A stretch of DNA of 64,000 nucleotides from Pyrinomonadaceae bacterium (lineage in GTDB: Bacteria > Acidobacteriota > Blastocatellia > Pyrinomonadales > Pyrinomonadaceae): the NCBI GenBank assembly GCA_021463165.1, contig JAJTWY010000002.1, positions 124,001-188,000 on the forward strand, given 5' to 3'. Positions 9,602 to 18,642 of the stretch are shown here, in pieces. A program made the translations under genes and the position numbers. A model generated the notes under the pieces. It did not search any database and was not told the origin of the DNA. It was given only the letters and a program-made list of their open reading frames with translations. Positions within the stretch are counted from its first letter, which is position 1, and every line of letters begins with the position of its first letter.

Positions 9602-9635
9602 AAAAAGGGCCGCCCAACCAAGGCGGCCCTTTTTT
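9602..9635 (+). terminator. intrinsic terminator after the sugar-binding protein gene
   Basis: A perfect GC-rich stem (GGGCCGCC pairing with GGCGGCCC, extended by an A/T tract) closes on a 7-base loop and is followed by six T residues. It lies 38 bp after the stop codon. The flanking A and T runs let it work in both directions, so it could also serve the convergent gene ending at 9661. Confidence 0.9.
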
Positions 9636-9660
9636 CTATTTCGTCCGGTTCGGTATCGAT

Positions 9661-10923
9661 CTAGTTGAAGTTATGCTCGGTACCGTCACGGAAGGCCTGC
9701 ATTCCGATCTGCCGCAAGGTCCCTGAACTGAGATCCGGCGAGTTTGTCAGAATGACAAGATAGTAGTCCTGCGGAAGCCGAATGATGACGCCGCGGAAAT
9801 CATCGGCGACGCCGTCCGACCAGGCAATATTCGGCATATTGAAGTTTGTGCCATAGTAGTTGCTCGCTTGTGCCGACGTCCAGACCAGACGGTCGTTCGG
9901 ATTCATCGTTTCATTGAACATCTCGTTGCGGCCCTGCTGATCGACGATCAGGTCGGTGGCATTGAAGTGTGCAAGGTAGTTCGCCAAATCACGGGCCGAA
10001 ACGAAATAGCCACCTTCGCCTGTACAATGGCCAAACTTCTCGATCTGGCTGGTGATCTCGCCGGGGTTGAGGTCGTTCGGCGAATCGTAGCCATACGCCG
10101 CGGTGTTCGCGAGAGCGTACTTGCCGTCGCAGCTTGGCGAGATCTTAGGCGTCATCTTGTCCCAGATACGGGCCTTCATCAGGTTGTGCAATGCCTTACC
10201 GGCATTATTGCGATAAACGGCATCCGTCTGATCGTCGGTCCAGCCAAAATTGTTCTGCAAGTCATTGAAATAGGTCCTGAGGTTTGTGTTGGTATAGCTA
10301 TAGTAGAGATAACCGTTCAGGACGAAGTTGATATTGGCATATTCACGGGTACCGAGCTGGCTGAAAATGAATCCGTCGTCGTCTTTCAGGTAGCCGAGAA
10401 CGTTGCGGTTACTGGCCTTCTCCCGATCGAACCCAGACCGGTGCTGAAGCAGCTGACGGAATGAGATCTGCTCGATCCCGGGCTGCATACCGTTGATCCA
10501 TGCGTTGGGCATCGTCGTCCATATCCTGCGCTCAAGCTTCTGGTCGAGGCTTAGGCCATTATCGTATTGCAAGCTTGACTGAGGCTTCTGCATCAGATTG
10601 AGCATTGCGGTGCCGGAAAGGAATTTTGCGAGGCTGCCGATGTTGGTCGGTGTGTTTACCGTCATCGGGAAGTTGCCGTCAGCCGAATTCTGGGCGAGGC
10701 CGCCGGCGTTTTCTGAAACGACCTTTCCTTTTTTAATAAGGACATACTGATATCCCATTACGTTGCCGTCCAGTGACCTGGTCATCGTTTGTTCGAACGC
10801 CGGCTTATTGAATGTTATCGGGGGCGTCGTAATACCGCCGACCGTACCGCCGAACTGCGCGGATGCGATACCCGCAAGAATTGCCAATGTTGTGATCGAT
10901 GAAAGTAAGTTTCTAAAGTTCAT
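9661..10923 (-). CDS. secreted serine hydrolase, beta-lactamase/class C family
   Basis: About 420 residues from the ATG at 10923, chosen because it gives a clean signal peptide (MNFRNLLSSITTLAILAGIASAQ) where the upstream in-frame ATG does not. The class C serine hydrolase motifs are present: SxxK as SLAK in NIGSLAKFLSG, and YxN as YAN in REYANINFVLNGY. A C-terminal RLPQDYYLVILTNSPD strand fits the fold. Relatives are penicillin-binding proteins, D-amino peptidases and esterases, and the substrate is not predictable. The gene stands alone on the minus strand. Confidence 0.85.
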   Translation of the reverse strand: MNFRNLLSSITTLAILAGIASAQFGGTVGGITTPPITFNKPAFEQTMTRSLDGNVMGYQYVLIKKGKVVSENAGGLAQNSADGNFPMTVNTPTNIGSLAKFLSGTAMLNLMQKPQSSLQYDNGLSLDQKLERRIWTTMPNAWINGMQPGIEQISFRQLLQHRSGFDREKASNRNVLGYLKDDDGFIFSQLGTREYANINFVLNGYLYYSYTNTNLRTYFNDLQNNFGWTDDQTDAVYRNNAGKALHNLMKARIWDKMTPKISPSCDGKYALANTAAYGYDSPNDLNPGEITSQIEKFGHCTGEGGYFVSARDLANYLAHFNATDLIVDQQGRNEMFNETMNPNDRLVWTSAQASNYYGTNFNMPNIAWSDGVADDFRGVIIRLPQDYYLVILTNSPDLSSGTLRQIGMQAFRDGTEHNFN

Positions 10924-11125
10924 TGTTTTATATGATCCTCTTCTATAAAATGTGCGACCATCCTCGCCGCTCATTTAGGAATGCGGAGCAAAACAGCAAA
11001 AACTATCATCGGCTAAAAAAAATTTTCGACGGAAGCGCTGAACGGCACGGGCCGGGCCCATTCTATGCAACAGAACCGGTGCCTGGCGGCAAGCGGAAAT
11101 GCCTTACCTGTTGGATCAGGCGGCT

Positions 11126-11938
11126 CTATTTATCGGAGTAGTCGAGCTTGATCGAGTTCATTCCGCGAAGAATGACTTTCTGACGGCGGACAACCCGTTT
11201 GCGGTTTTTTGCGGGGTTAAAGATGTTCAGCGGCGACGGGATCATCGCCGATAAGAAGGCAGCCTCGTCACGGCTGAGGTCTGAAGCGGATTTCTTAAAA
11301 TATGTTCGAGCCGCCGCCTCGGCACCGTAAACGCCGTCTCCCCATTCGATCACGTTCAGATATATCTCAAGTATCCTTTTTTTTGTGAGTTCCCGTTCCA
11401 GGAAATAGGTATATACGGCCTCGCGGCCTTTCCGCAGAAAATTCCGGTCTTCGGAGAGGAAGAGGTTTTTCGCAAGCTGCTGGGTAACGGTCGATGCTCC
11501 GCGCTTGAAACTCGGCATCGGCGGTATCCAATCGTCTTCGCTCGGTTTGCAGTCCTTTTTTGGCGTGCCCGCGGCCTTGGCCTCGGCCTCGCATTCTTCG
11601 CGGGCCTCTTTCTCGCCCTCTTTCACCGCTTCATCCCAGGCGGCCTGGATAGCCTCCCAGTCAAATCCGTTGTGTTGAAAGAAACGCGAATCCTCACCGG
11701 CGAGCACGGCCCGTTGGAGATTTGGGTTTATCTGCTCGATCGGCGTCCAGAGCATAAATTTCCTCGGCTCTCTCCCCTCAGCTTTTGCCTCAGAGAGCCG
11801 GAACTCGATCATCGACGTCGTGGACGGATTCTCGGCCCGCAGACGGGAGATCGACGGAAAGGTGATCAGCTCATACGCCAGCCATACAACGATAGCGCCG
11901 ACAAATATCAGAAAAATGATCTTGACCCAATGCCACAT
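11126..11938 (-). CDS. mtgA: monofunctional peptidoglycan glycosyltransferase
   Basis: A 270-residue GT51 enzyme polymerising lipid II into glycan strands. An N-terminal membrane anchor (residues 4-24) is followed by the GT51 motifs: AVLAGEDSRFFQHNGFDWEAI with the catalytic Glu, RGASTVTQQLAKNLFL, RKGREAVYTYFLERELTKKRILEIYLN, and GVYGAEAAARTYF. No transpeptidase domain follows, so it is monofunctional. A family-specific oddity is a charged Glu/Lys-rich insertion with two Cys between the first and second motifs (about residues 105-145). Confidence 0.94.
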   Translation of the reverse strand: MWHWVKIIFLIFVGAIVVWLAYELITFPSISRLRAENPSTTSMIEFRLSEAKAEGREPRKFMLWTPIEQINPNLQRAVLAGEDSRFFQHNGFDWEAIQAAWDEAVKEGEKEAREECEAEAKAAGTPKKDCKPSEDDWIPPMPSFKRGASTVTQQLAKNLFLSEDRNFLRKGREAVYTYFLERELTKKRILEIYLNVIEWGDGVYGAEAAARTYFKKSASDLSRDEAAFLSAMIPSPLNIFNPAKNRKRVVRRQKVILRGMNSIKLDYSDK

Positions 11939-12020
11939 CTGCCACTCGAATTATCAGTTACGAATTTCGATTTGTAAATACGTGCGTTCTGCCTCCGATC
12001 TCGCCATACCGCGGCTTTGG

Positions 12021-12050
12021 TTGAAAACGTTGCGGCTTTACGGCTATTCT
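12021..12050 (+). promoter_or_regulatory. candidate sigma70 promoter for glgC
   Basis: TTGAAA at 12021-12026 and TATTCT at 12045-12050 are 18 bases apart. The predicted start point near 12057 leaves a normal leader of about 30 bases if translation begins at 12088, which favours that start codon over 12064. Confidence 0.4.
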
Positions 12051-12087
12051 GGTTACACTTCGCATGCAGGTCTTTTTTGCGACACCT

Positions 12088-13383
12088 ATGGGAAGATACG
12101 ACAATGTAGTTGCGGTGATTCTGGGTGGCGGTGCCGGTTCGAGGCTTTTTCCGCTCACGAGCGAGCGTTCCAAACCGGCCGTTCCGCTTGCCGGAAATTA
12201 TCGCCTCATTGATGTTCCTGTATCGAACTGCATCAATTCCGAGATCACGCAGATCTTTGTCCTCACGCAGTACAATTCGGCCTCGTTGAACCGGCATATC
12301 TCGCGTACTTATCGCTTTTCGAGCTTCTCTTCGGGCTTTGTCGAGGTGCTCGCCGCCGAACAGACGAAAGATAATCCCGAGTGGTTCCAGGGCACGGCCG
12401 ATGCGGTCAGGCAGATGCTGCCGCACCTGCGCGATTGGCGTGTGGATACGCTGTTGATCCTTTCCGGCGACCACCTGTACAGGATGGACTATCGCAAATT
12501 TCTCGATCGGCATTTCTCCACCGGGGCTGATCTGACCGTTTCGGTCATCCCGTGTCGGCCTGACGAAGCTCCCGAATTCGGCCTTCTAAAGGCAAATGAG
12601 AAGGGCGAGATCGTCGAGTTCAAGGAAAAACCAAAGGGCGAAGCTCTCGAATCGATGCGTGTCGATACGACGAGCTTCGGACTGAACGCTGAGGAGGCAG
12701 CGAGCCGTCCGTTCCTGGCCTCGATGGGCATCTATGTTTTTAACTACGGCAAGCTGGTCGAATTGTTAAAAGCCGATGATTCCTGGGTGGATTTTGGCCG
12801 CGAGATCATACCTTCTGCCATCGAAAAATATACGGTCCAGGCTCATTTGTTCAAGGACTACTGGGAAGATATCGGAACGATACGCGCCTTCTACGAGGCC
12901 AATCTTGACCTCGCCGCGCCGCTCCCCAAGTTCAACTTCTTCGACGCTTCGGCGCCAATATACACGCGTAGCCGATACCTGCCGCCGTCGAAGCTGATCG
13001 ATTGCGAGATCGATACCTCGATGGTCTCCGAGGGCTGTATCCTTAACGGAGTTAAGCTGCGAAGGTCGATCATCGGCCTGCGAAGCCGCATCGATTCAGG
13101 AGTCAGTATTGACGAATCGATCGTTATGGGCTCGGACGTTTTTGAGACCATTGGCGAGATACGCTCGAACATCGACGATGGAAAGCCTCACATCGGGATC
13201 GGGGAGAACACCTTGATACGACGTTCTATCATCGACAAGAATGTGCGTATCGGAAAGAACGTGAAACTGCTGAATCTCAACGGCATCGAGACCTACGATG
13301 CGCCTGACCGGTCGGTCTATATCCGCGACGGGATAATAATCGTGCCGAAGGGCTCGACCATCAAGGACGGGACCGAGATCTGA
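12088..13383 (+). CDS. glgC: glucose-1-phosphate adenylyltransferase
   Basis: Makes ADP-glucose from glucose-1-phosphate and ATP for glycogen synthesis. The N-terminal nucleotidyltransferase domain starts with [18 protein letters not shown], then [23 protein letters not shown], the ADP-glucose pyrophosphorylase signatures, and [17 protein letters not shown] marks the substrate region, and a left-handed beta-helix with hexapeptide repeats occupies the last 130 residues. I prefer ATG 12088 over the ATG at 12064 because family members begin a few residues before the AVILGGG motif and because of the promoter position. With a GH15 enzyme elsewhere in the window it suggests alpha-glucan storage. 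Confidence 0.95.
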   Translation: MGRYDNVVAVILGGGAGSRLFPLTSERSKPAVPLAGNYRLIDVPVSNCINSEITQIFVLTQYNSASLNRHISRTYRFSSFSSGFVEVLAAEQTKDNPEWFQGTADAVRQMLPHLRDWRVDTLLILSGDHLYRMDYRKFLDRHFSTGADLTVSVIPCRPDEAPEFGLLKANEKGEIVEFKEKPKGEALESMRVDTTSFGLNAEEAASRPFLASMGIYVFNYGKLVELLKADDSWVDFGREIIPSAIEKYTVQAHLFKDYWEDIGTIRAFYEANLDLAAPLPKFNFFDASAPIYTRSRYLPPSKLIDCEIDTSMVSEGCILNGVKLRRSIIGLRSRIDSGVSIDESIVMGSDVFETIGEIRSNIDDGKPHIGIGENTLIRRSIIDKNVRIGKNVKLLNLNGIETYDAPDRSVYIRDGIIIVPKGSTIKDGTEI

Positions 13384-13388
13384 CCTGC

Positions 13389-14525
13389 CTATTCCTTGAT
13401 CTGCGGACCGTCCCGCTTCCGCCGTAGAATGCCTTCACGCGACCTGACCACCAACCCTTCACGGTCGACGCGAACCTTGATCGACACCTGTTTGTCCGGC
13501 ACCCGTTCTGAGCTCGGATAATAGCCGACGCTGTAGAACTCGCGCAGTTCGCTCGCGATCTTTGAATAGGCTTCCGAGAGGTTTCCGACGGTACTGGCAT
13601 TGTAGGTCCGAGCCCCGGTCCTTTGCGAGAGGTCCCTAAGGTACTTTTCGGCCGCCTCGTATTCTTCAGGTGTCGTTCCCTGGATTCCGGTTTGGCCCAA
13701 TGACGGGCTTTCGGTTGGAAGTGGGTTGCTGACCGGTCTCGTGATGCGCGGCCCGGCGACCGGCGGCAGGCCGGCACGGCTCATGGCCTGCACATCCTGG
13801 AACGTGTCGTAACGGATCGTGTATATCAGTGAATCGGATTCCAGCGCATCGCTCAAATTGTCGTAGGCGAACGTCCGGCGGCTGGTCGTATCGACACCGT
13901 CGCTGAAGAGGATTACCGCTTTTCGCCCCTCGATGTTCCGCAAATAACGATTGATGACCGTGTCCACGGCTTCGTATAGGCTTGTACCGGTCGAGATCCT
14001 CGTGCTGCGGATAGCACCCGCGATGTCCTTCCTTACATTTGTCGGCTCACACAGGACATTGACGTCGGCCGCAAACGAAACGACCATCACCTTGTCCTGC
14101 GGCCGTAGCTGATCGATGAACGCAATGGCCGCCGACTGTATCTCGGCAAGCTTGAACGTCGTCGAATAGCTCATGTCAAGAACCAGTGCCACAGTGAACG
14201 GCTCGTTCTCATTCGAAAACAATGCAACTTCCTGCTCGACGCCGTCCTCGAAAACCTTAAAATTCTCTTTTGAAAGGCCTCCGACAAAGAGGCCCTTCTT
14301 GTCCATCACCCGGACCGGAAGCGATACGAGCGTGGTGTTCACCCTAATGACGTCATCGTCAGTGTCGGTATTAACGGCGGCTTGCGGGGTCGGCGTAGCC
14401 GTCGGGGCGGGTCGCTGGTTCTTCTTACCGTCCGAGGCCGGCGCGGGGCGGCTGCCCTGGGCAGCAGCTTGCCCGGCTAACGCCGATACGATCAAAAACA
14501 ACAAAATTGCGATAGTTTTCTGCAT
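13389..14525 (-). CDS. secreted VWFA-domain protein, acidobacterial type
   Basis: A 378-residue exported protein: signal peptide (MQKTIAILLFLIVSALAGQAAAQ), a Pro/Ala/Thr-rich linker, an N-terminal beta domain (VISLPVRVMDKKGLFVGGLSKENFKVFEDG region), then a von Willebrand factor A domain. The metal-ion-dependent adhesion site is intact: DMSYS (DxSxS), a Thr in STGTSLYEAV, and Asp in FSDGVDTTS. It ends with a conserved SVGYYPSSE-like strand. The layout matches the VWFA-related domain proteins abundant in Acidobacteriota. It is paralogous to the next gene at 14630 and ends 5 bp from the convergent glgC. The ligand is unknown. Confidence 0.9.
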   Translation of the reverse strand: MQKTIAILLFLIVSALAGQAAAQGSRPAPASDGKKNQRPAPTATPTPQAAVNTDTDDDVIRVNTTLVSLPVRVMDKKGLFVGGLSKENFKVFEDGVEQEVALFSNENEPFTVALVLDMSYSTTFKLAEIQSAAIAFIDQLRPQDKVMVVSFAADVNVLCEPTNVRKDIAGAIRSTRISTGTSLYEAVDTVINRYLRNIEGRKAVILFSDGVDTTSRRTFAYDNLSDALESDSLIYTIRYDTFQDVQAMSRAGLPPVAGPRITRPVSNPLPTESPSLGQTGIQGTTPEEYEAAEKYLRDLSQRTGARTYNASTVGNLSEAYSKIASELREFYSVGYYPSSERVPDKQVSIKVRVDREGLVVRSREGILRRKRDGPQIKE

Positions 14526-14629
14526 CTCGCCGCCGGATCAGATTCTACGATGCTGCATCGCCCGGTGAAAGATGCAAGAGCCGGGATCTTCAATATCCCG
14601 GCCCCATCGACTTTGACCTTTCGGGATTT

Positions 14630-15847
14630 CTAGCGCCCCGCGACATTTCTATCGGTCTGGCCGACAATGTAACTGTTCTTTGCCCGGACAACCACATTCG
14701 GCCGCATCACGCGGATCTTGATCTGTTTTCGGTCGCCGACTTTCCCTACTGCTTCGGGATAGTAGCCTAGCGAATACTGGCGACGAAGTTCCTCGGCAAT
14801 GCCGGCAAACGCGGCATCGACGTTATAGATCGACTGAGCCTCAAACATCCGGCCGCCGCTGTTCATCGCGAGCATTTCAAGATACTGCTTCCCTTTCTCA
14901 TACTCAGGCGAGTTCGCCCCGCCGCGTCCACGGCCTCCACGCGGAGCGGGGCCGCCGATGGTCGTATTGCGGCCGGAAAGGATCGCCCCGATGATATCGC
15001 CGAAGGTCACACGGCCTCCACGGCCGATCGGCACCCGCTGCGGAGGGTAAGAGTTGCCGCCGTACATATCGGTCGATGTGTCATATCGGATCGTGTAGAA
15101 AAGCGAGTCGATCTCCTCGGTCAAGCGGAGCGTGCTGTCGTAATTTGCCCTTCGCGAGGTGGTATCCACTCCGTCGCTGAAAAGCACCACGGCCTTTCGG
15201 CCCTGAATGTGGCGCAGTTGCTCGTTGATAACATGATCGACCGCTTCGTAGAGGCTCGTCCCGTCGCCAAACTCGGCTTGGCGGATCGCATTCTGGAGCT
15301 GCGCACGGTTATTCGTGATCGGGCTAAGAACCTGTACGTGCTGGTCAAAGGCAACGACCATGACACGATCGGCCGGCCTGAGCTGATTGACAAAGGTGAT
15401 GGCAGCGTTTTGGATCTCATCGATGCGAAACTGCGTCGACGGGCTGACATCTATCAATAGAATGACCGTGAACGGCTGCTCGACCGACTGGAAATAGTCG
15501 ATCTTTTGCTCGACCCCATCCTCAAAGATCTTAAAATCGCGTTGCTGAAGGCCGGAGATGAATCGCCCATCGCGATCGAGCACCGAGACCGGCATCGTAA
15601 CGAGATTTGTCTCAACCCTGATCACCTCATCATCGCCTTCGGGTGTGGCAGTCGCTGTCGGCATTGGCCGCGAACCGCCGATCAGGACTGGCGGTGCCGA
15701 TTGCGTCGTTACTGGCGGCGGCGCGTTCTGTATACGCGGCGGGGCAGCCGTTGGGGCCACGCGGGGCCGCGTCGAAGTATCGCTCTGGCCAAACGCCGAT
15801 ATCGCTAGCGCTCCCACAAGTGTCGAATGCACGATCAGCTTTTTCAT
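14630..15847 (-). CDS. secreted VWFA-domain protein, acidobacterial type (paralogue)
   Basis: A 405-residue paralogue of the protein at 13389 with the same order of parts: signal peptide, Pro/Thr-rich segment (residues 25-70), the MPVSVLDRDGRFISGLQQRDFKIFEDG module, and a VWFA domain with an intact adhesion site (DVSPS, DGTSLYEAVDH, FSDGVDTTS). It differs by a Gly/Arg-rich insertion of about 35 residues around positions 285-320, which reads GGRGRGG in part. The two copies lie head to tail 104 bp apart and probably arose by tandem duplication. Both end in a QYSLGYYPE-like segment. Confidence 0.9.
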   Translation of the reverse strand: MKKLIVHSTLVGALAISAFGQSDTSTRPRVAPTAAPPRIQNAPPPVTTQSAPPVLIGGSRPMPTATATPEGDDEVIRVETNLVTMPVSVLDRDGRFISGLQQRDFKIFEDGVEQKIDYFQSVEQPFTVILLIDVSPSTQFRIDEIQNAAITFVNQLRPADRVMVVAFDQHVQVLSPITNNRAQLQNAIRQAEFGDGTSLYEAVDHVINEQLRHIQGRKAVVLFSDGVDTTSRRANYDSTLRLTEEIDSLFYTIRYDTSTDMYGGNSYPPQRVPIGRGGRVTFGDIIGAILSGRNTTIGGPAPRGGRGRGGANSPEYEKGKQYLEMLAMNSGGRMFEAQSIYNVDAAFAGIAEELRRQYSLGYYPEAVGKVGDRKQIKIRVMRPNVVVRAKNSYIVGQTDRNVAGR

Positions 15848-15922
15848 TTTACAAACAGTCTCCGAGCCGCGATTACTTTGGGGAAAGCGCCCTTTATGAT
15901 TAACTCATCGACGATTTCGTTG

Positions 15923-17089
15923 CTAAGTTTTTTTGTCCAGAATATCGATAGCGAGATCGTGGAAACGCCGCCTGACCGAATTGATATTAACAAACGGAAT
16001 TTCCCGGTTGTGCGTGCGATTTGTGAGCAGGACAAAAATGCGTTCCTTGACCGGGTCGATCCACACGCTCGTCCCCGTAAACCCAAGATGGCCAAAGCTT
16101 TCCGGCGGCATCTTCACCCCCGCAGCCGATTCCGGCGTCGACGCTAATTGAAACGCGAACGAACGATGCTCGTCCATCCCCGGAGTAAAATTCTTGCGAA
16201 ACAGCATGCAGGTTTCCGGCTCTAACAATCCCGTATAGTTCGGCAGAAATTGTGACGCGATCTTGAAAACCTCTTCGGCAGTCGAAAACAAGCCCGCATG
16301 GCCCGCAACGCCGCCCATAAAATAGGCGTTTCCGTCGTGCACCTCGCCCCAGATCAAATCCCGGCGAAACTGCGTGTCCCTATCAGCAACGACGGACACC
16401 GGAGAATTGGCGCCGCCATCAAAATAACCCAGCTCGGCACAAGTCTGTCGTTCAAAGCAGTTCCCTTTCTCGCTCGCCGCGATCGATGTTTTTCTCAACG
16501 GATCATCCTCGATCGGGTTGTAACCGGTCGATGCCAGGCCCAACGGGCCAAATATCTCGTTATCCGCGACCTGCCTCAACGACTGCCCGCCGGACAGTGA
16601 TTCGATCAAATAGCCGAGAACGATGAAATTAAGATCGCTGTAAACAACCTTCGACCCGACCGCGTGATCACGGGGCATAGCGACGATCACATCCGGAATT
16701 TGGGACTTGAGGTTGGCGATGAGGTAGAACGGAAGCCAATTTCGGAAACCCGAGGTGTGCGCGAGAAGATCCCTAATCGTCACATCCCGCTTGTCGTCCA
16801 CATCAAAGACGGTGAGATAGTCAGAGATGCGGTCCTCAAGCCCCATTTTTTTGTCATCTACAAGCCTTGCCGCCAAAAGGCCGGTTACGAGCACCTTGGT
16901 CAAACTCGCGAGATCATAGATCGTATCGGCCCGAGCCACGATCAATTCCGGCTCGACGACGGCATTTCCCAATGCCTCGTGCATCACGATCCTGCCCTTT
17001 TCGGCAACCAGATACACGGCTGACGGGAAATCGCCGGCATCAATGCGTTCAGACAAGAACTTTGAGATCGCGTCGGACATTATCGTCAT
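15923..17089 (-). CDS. serine hydrolase, class C beta-lactamase/esterase family
   Basis: A 388-residue protein of the beta-lactamase-related superfamily without an obvious signal peptide. The nucleophile motif SLTK (DLASLTKVLVTGL) and the second motif YSD (VVYSDLNFIVLGYLIE), a known variant of YxN, are present; HLGFTGTSVWIDP near the C-terminus supplies the third strand. This pattern fits the esterase/amidase branch often found with cell-wall recycling genes. A second ATG lies three codons downstream (17080). No neighbouring gene reveals the substrate. Confidence 0.87.
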   Translation of the reverse strand: MTIMSDAISKFLSERIDAGDFPSAVYLVAEKGRIVMHEALGNAVVEPELIVARADTIYDLASLTKVLVTGLLAARLVDDKKMGLEDRISDYLTVFDVDDKRDVTIRDLLAHTSGFRNWLPFYLIANLKSQIPDVIVAMPRDHAVGSKVVYSDLNFIVLGYLIESLSGGQSLRQVADNEIFGPLGLASTGYNPIEDDPLRKTSIAASEKGNCFERQTCAELGYFDGGANSPVSVVADRDTQFRRDLIWGEVHDGNAYFMGGVAGHAGLFSTAEEVFKIASQFLPNYTGLLEPETCMLFRKNFTPGMDEHRSFAFQLASTPESAAGVKMPPESFGHLGFTGTSVWIDPVKERIFVLLTNRTHNREIPFVNINSVRRRFHDLAIDILDKKT

Positions 17090-17111
17090 ATTACTTTTGC
17101 TTACCGGCTCG

Positions 17112-17140
17112 TTGACAAGATCTTCATTGCGAAATAGACT
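17112..17140 (+). promoter_or_regulatory. candidate sigma70 promoter for the small gene at 17176
   Basis: A perfect TTGACA (17112-17117) and TAGACT (17135-17140) are 17 bases apart. The expected start point near 17147 leaves a 29-base leader containing a GAGGT ribosome-binding site, which fits the gene start at 17176. Confidence 0.6.
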
Positions 17141-17175
17141 TGACCTCTAATTTTTCTCAACGAGGTACTAAAAAT

Positions 17176-17613
17176 ATGAGCAAAGCAGAATCTGCCGATC
17201 TAATTCTAAAACTTTACGATCTTCGCCGCGAAGCGACCATGCGCAAGGCCCGCGACTGGATGTTCTTCTTCAACCCCAAAAGCGCTGAAGAGTATATGCA
17301 GACAATGATGGACCAGGAAGTTGGGGCCTACGCCAGAATGGTCGTTTCCTACTGGGATATGGCCGCCGCCCTCGTGGTCGAAGGTGCCATCGACGCCGAG
17401 ATGTTCCGCAAAACGAACGGCGAACACATCATCGTGTTTGCGAAGATCGAGCCTATCCTCGCCGACCTCCGCGCGATGTGGCAATCGCCCGAGGCACTCG
17501 CAAGTCTGGAAAAGGTCGTTCTCGATGCGCCGAACGGCGCCGAACAGCTCAAGAAAACGCAGGAGTGGCTCAAAGGGATCCAGGAACAGATCGCCGCCGC
17601 CAAGGCAGGTTGA
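17176..17613 (+). CDS. small DUF4760-like protein of unknown function
   Basis: About 145 residues, mostly alpha-helical. I chose ATG 17176 because GAGGT lies ten bases upstream and a consensus promoter sits just before it; an in-frame ATG at 17140 would overlap the promoter. The sequence has aromatic-rich DWMFFFNP, then MVVSYWDMAAALVVEGAIDAEMF, and resembles the DUF4760 group. No signal peptide or membrane span is clear, and no catalytic motif can be seen. It is convergent with the oxidoreductase at 17616, two bases away. Confidence 0.75.
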   Translation: MSKAESADLILKLYDLRREATMRKARDWMFFFNPKSAEEYMQTMMDQEVGAYARMVVSYWDMAAALVVEGAIDAEMFRKTNGEHIIVFAKIEPILADLRAMWQSPEALASLEKVVLDAPNGAEQLKKTQEWLKGIQEQIAAAKAG

Positions 17614-17615
17614 TC

Positions 17616-18593
17616 CTAGACATTCAGCATATTTCGGTGGGCATCGATCTTCTCGAGTACCCCGACCGCTAACTTCAAGGCCCGCCGCCCGTCCTCACCC
17701 GTGACCGGCGGCGTTTTATCTTGCTCAATGCTCTCGATAAATGCGGTGATCTCGGCGCGAAGCGGTTCGACATCCTCGATCTGCAGCCTGTTTATCGAGA
17801 TACCGAGAAGCGGGTGAGATGCCTCCGGATCGAGCGATGTTACCGAGGCGAACTTCGTCCCATAATCCAACACGACATACGATCCCGTCTGATAGAAACG
17901 TGTTTTCCGCAGCTTCTCCGTGCCTACACGCGAAGCAGTGATATTGGCAACAGCACCGTTTGCAAATTCGATCCTCGCGTTCGCGGCATCAACCTTGTCC
18001 GAGATCACCGGGATCCCGACCGCGCGTATCTCTGACACCTCCGTCTCCTCGCCGACCAGCCACTGGATCGCGTCCAGATCGTGGATCATCACGTCGAGTA
18101 CTACATCGACATCGAGCGAACGGTTCGGGAACGGCGAGATGCGGTGGATCTCGAAATAGAGCGGCTTCGTCACATGCGGCCGCAGGGCGGCCATCGCGGG
18201 ATTGAACCGCTCAAGCTGCCCGACCATTAGCTTCGCACCGGACGCCTTCGACGCGGCTATCATCCGGTCCGCCTCTTCTAGCGTGAGGGCGATCGGCTTT
18301 TCCACCAGAACATTCACGCCTGAATTGAGAAATTCACAGGCGATCTCACAGTGTGTTTCGGTCGGCGTCGCGATCGAAACGATATCGACCCGGCCGAGCA
18401 GTTCGCGCCAATCCGTAAAACTCGCACAGTTATTCGCCGTGGCGATCTCAGCCGCCGTTTCGGCATTTGTATCGCAAACGCCGATCATCTCAACACGGCC
18501 TTCGCCGGCGAGCTCGGCATAGTTTCGCGCGTGATGACGGCCGAGGCTTCCGACACCGATGGCGGCAGCGCGCAGTTTTCCGATATAGGCCAT
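17616..18593 (-). CDS. Gfo/Idh/MocA-family NAD(P)-dependent oxidoreductase
   Basis: About 325 residues. The N-terminal Rossmann fold shows GVGSLGRHHARNYAEL, then VSIATPTETHCEIACEFLNSGVNVLVEKPIALTLEEAD with the catalytic-region Lys of the EKP motif. The C-terminal beta domain follows. I chose ATG 18593 rather than the TTG at 18605. The closest functional group by eye is the sugar-nucleotide dehydrogenases such as UDP-GlcNAc 3-dehydrogenase used for amide-linked lipid A, but that is a weak inference because no partner aminotransferase is nearby. It is divergent from a GT39-type glycosyltransferase. Confidence 0.87.
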   Translation of the reverse strand: MAYIGKLRAAAIGVGSLGRHHARNYAELAGEGRVEMIGVCDTNAETAAEIATANNCASFTDWRELLGRVDIVSIATPTETHCEIACEFLNSGVNVLVEKPIALTLEEADRMIAASKASGAKLMVGQLERFNPAMAALRPHVTKPLYFEIHRISPFPNRSLDVDVVLDVMIHDLDAIQWLVGEETEVSEIRAVGIPVISDKVDAANARIEFANGAVANITASRVGTEKLRKTRFYQTGSYVVLDYGTKFASVTSLDPEASHPLLGISINRLQIEDVEPLRAEITAFIESIEQDKTPPVTGEDGRRALKLAVGVLEKIDAHRNMLNV

Positions 18594-18642
18594 AGATTGA
18601 AACAAAGTTGCTTTTCAGCAATACTTTACATTCTCATTTAAG

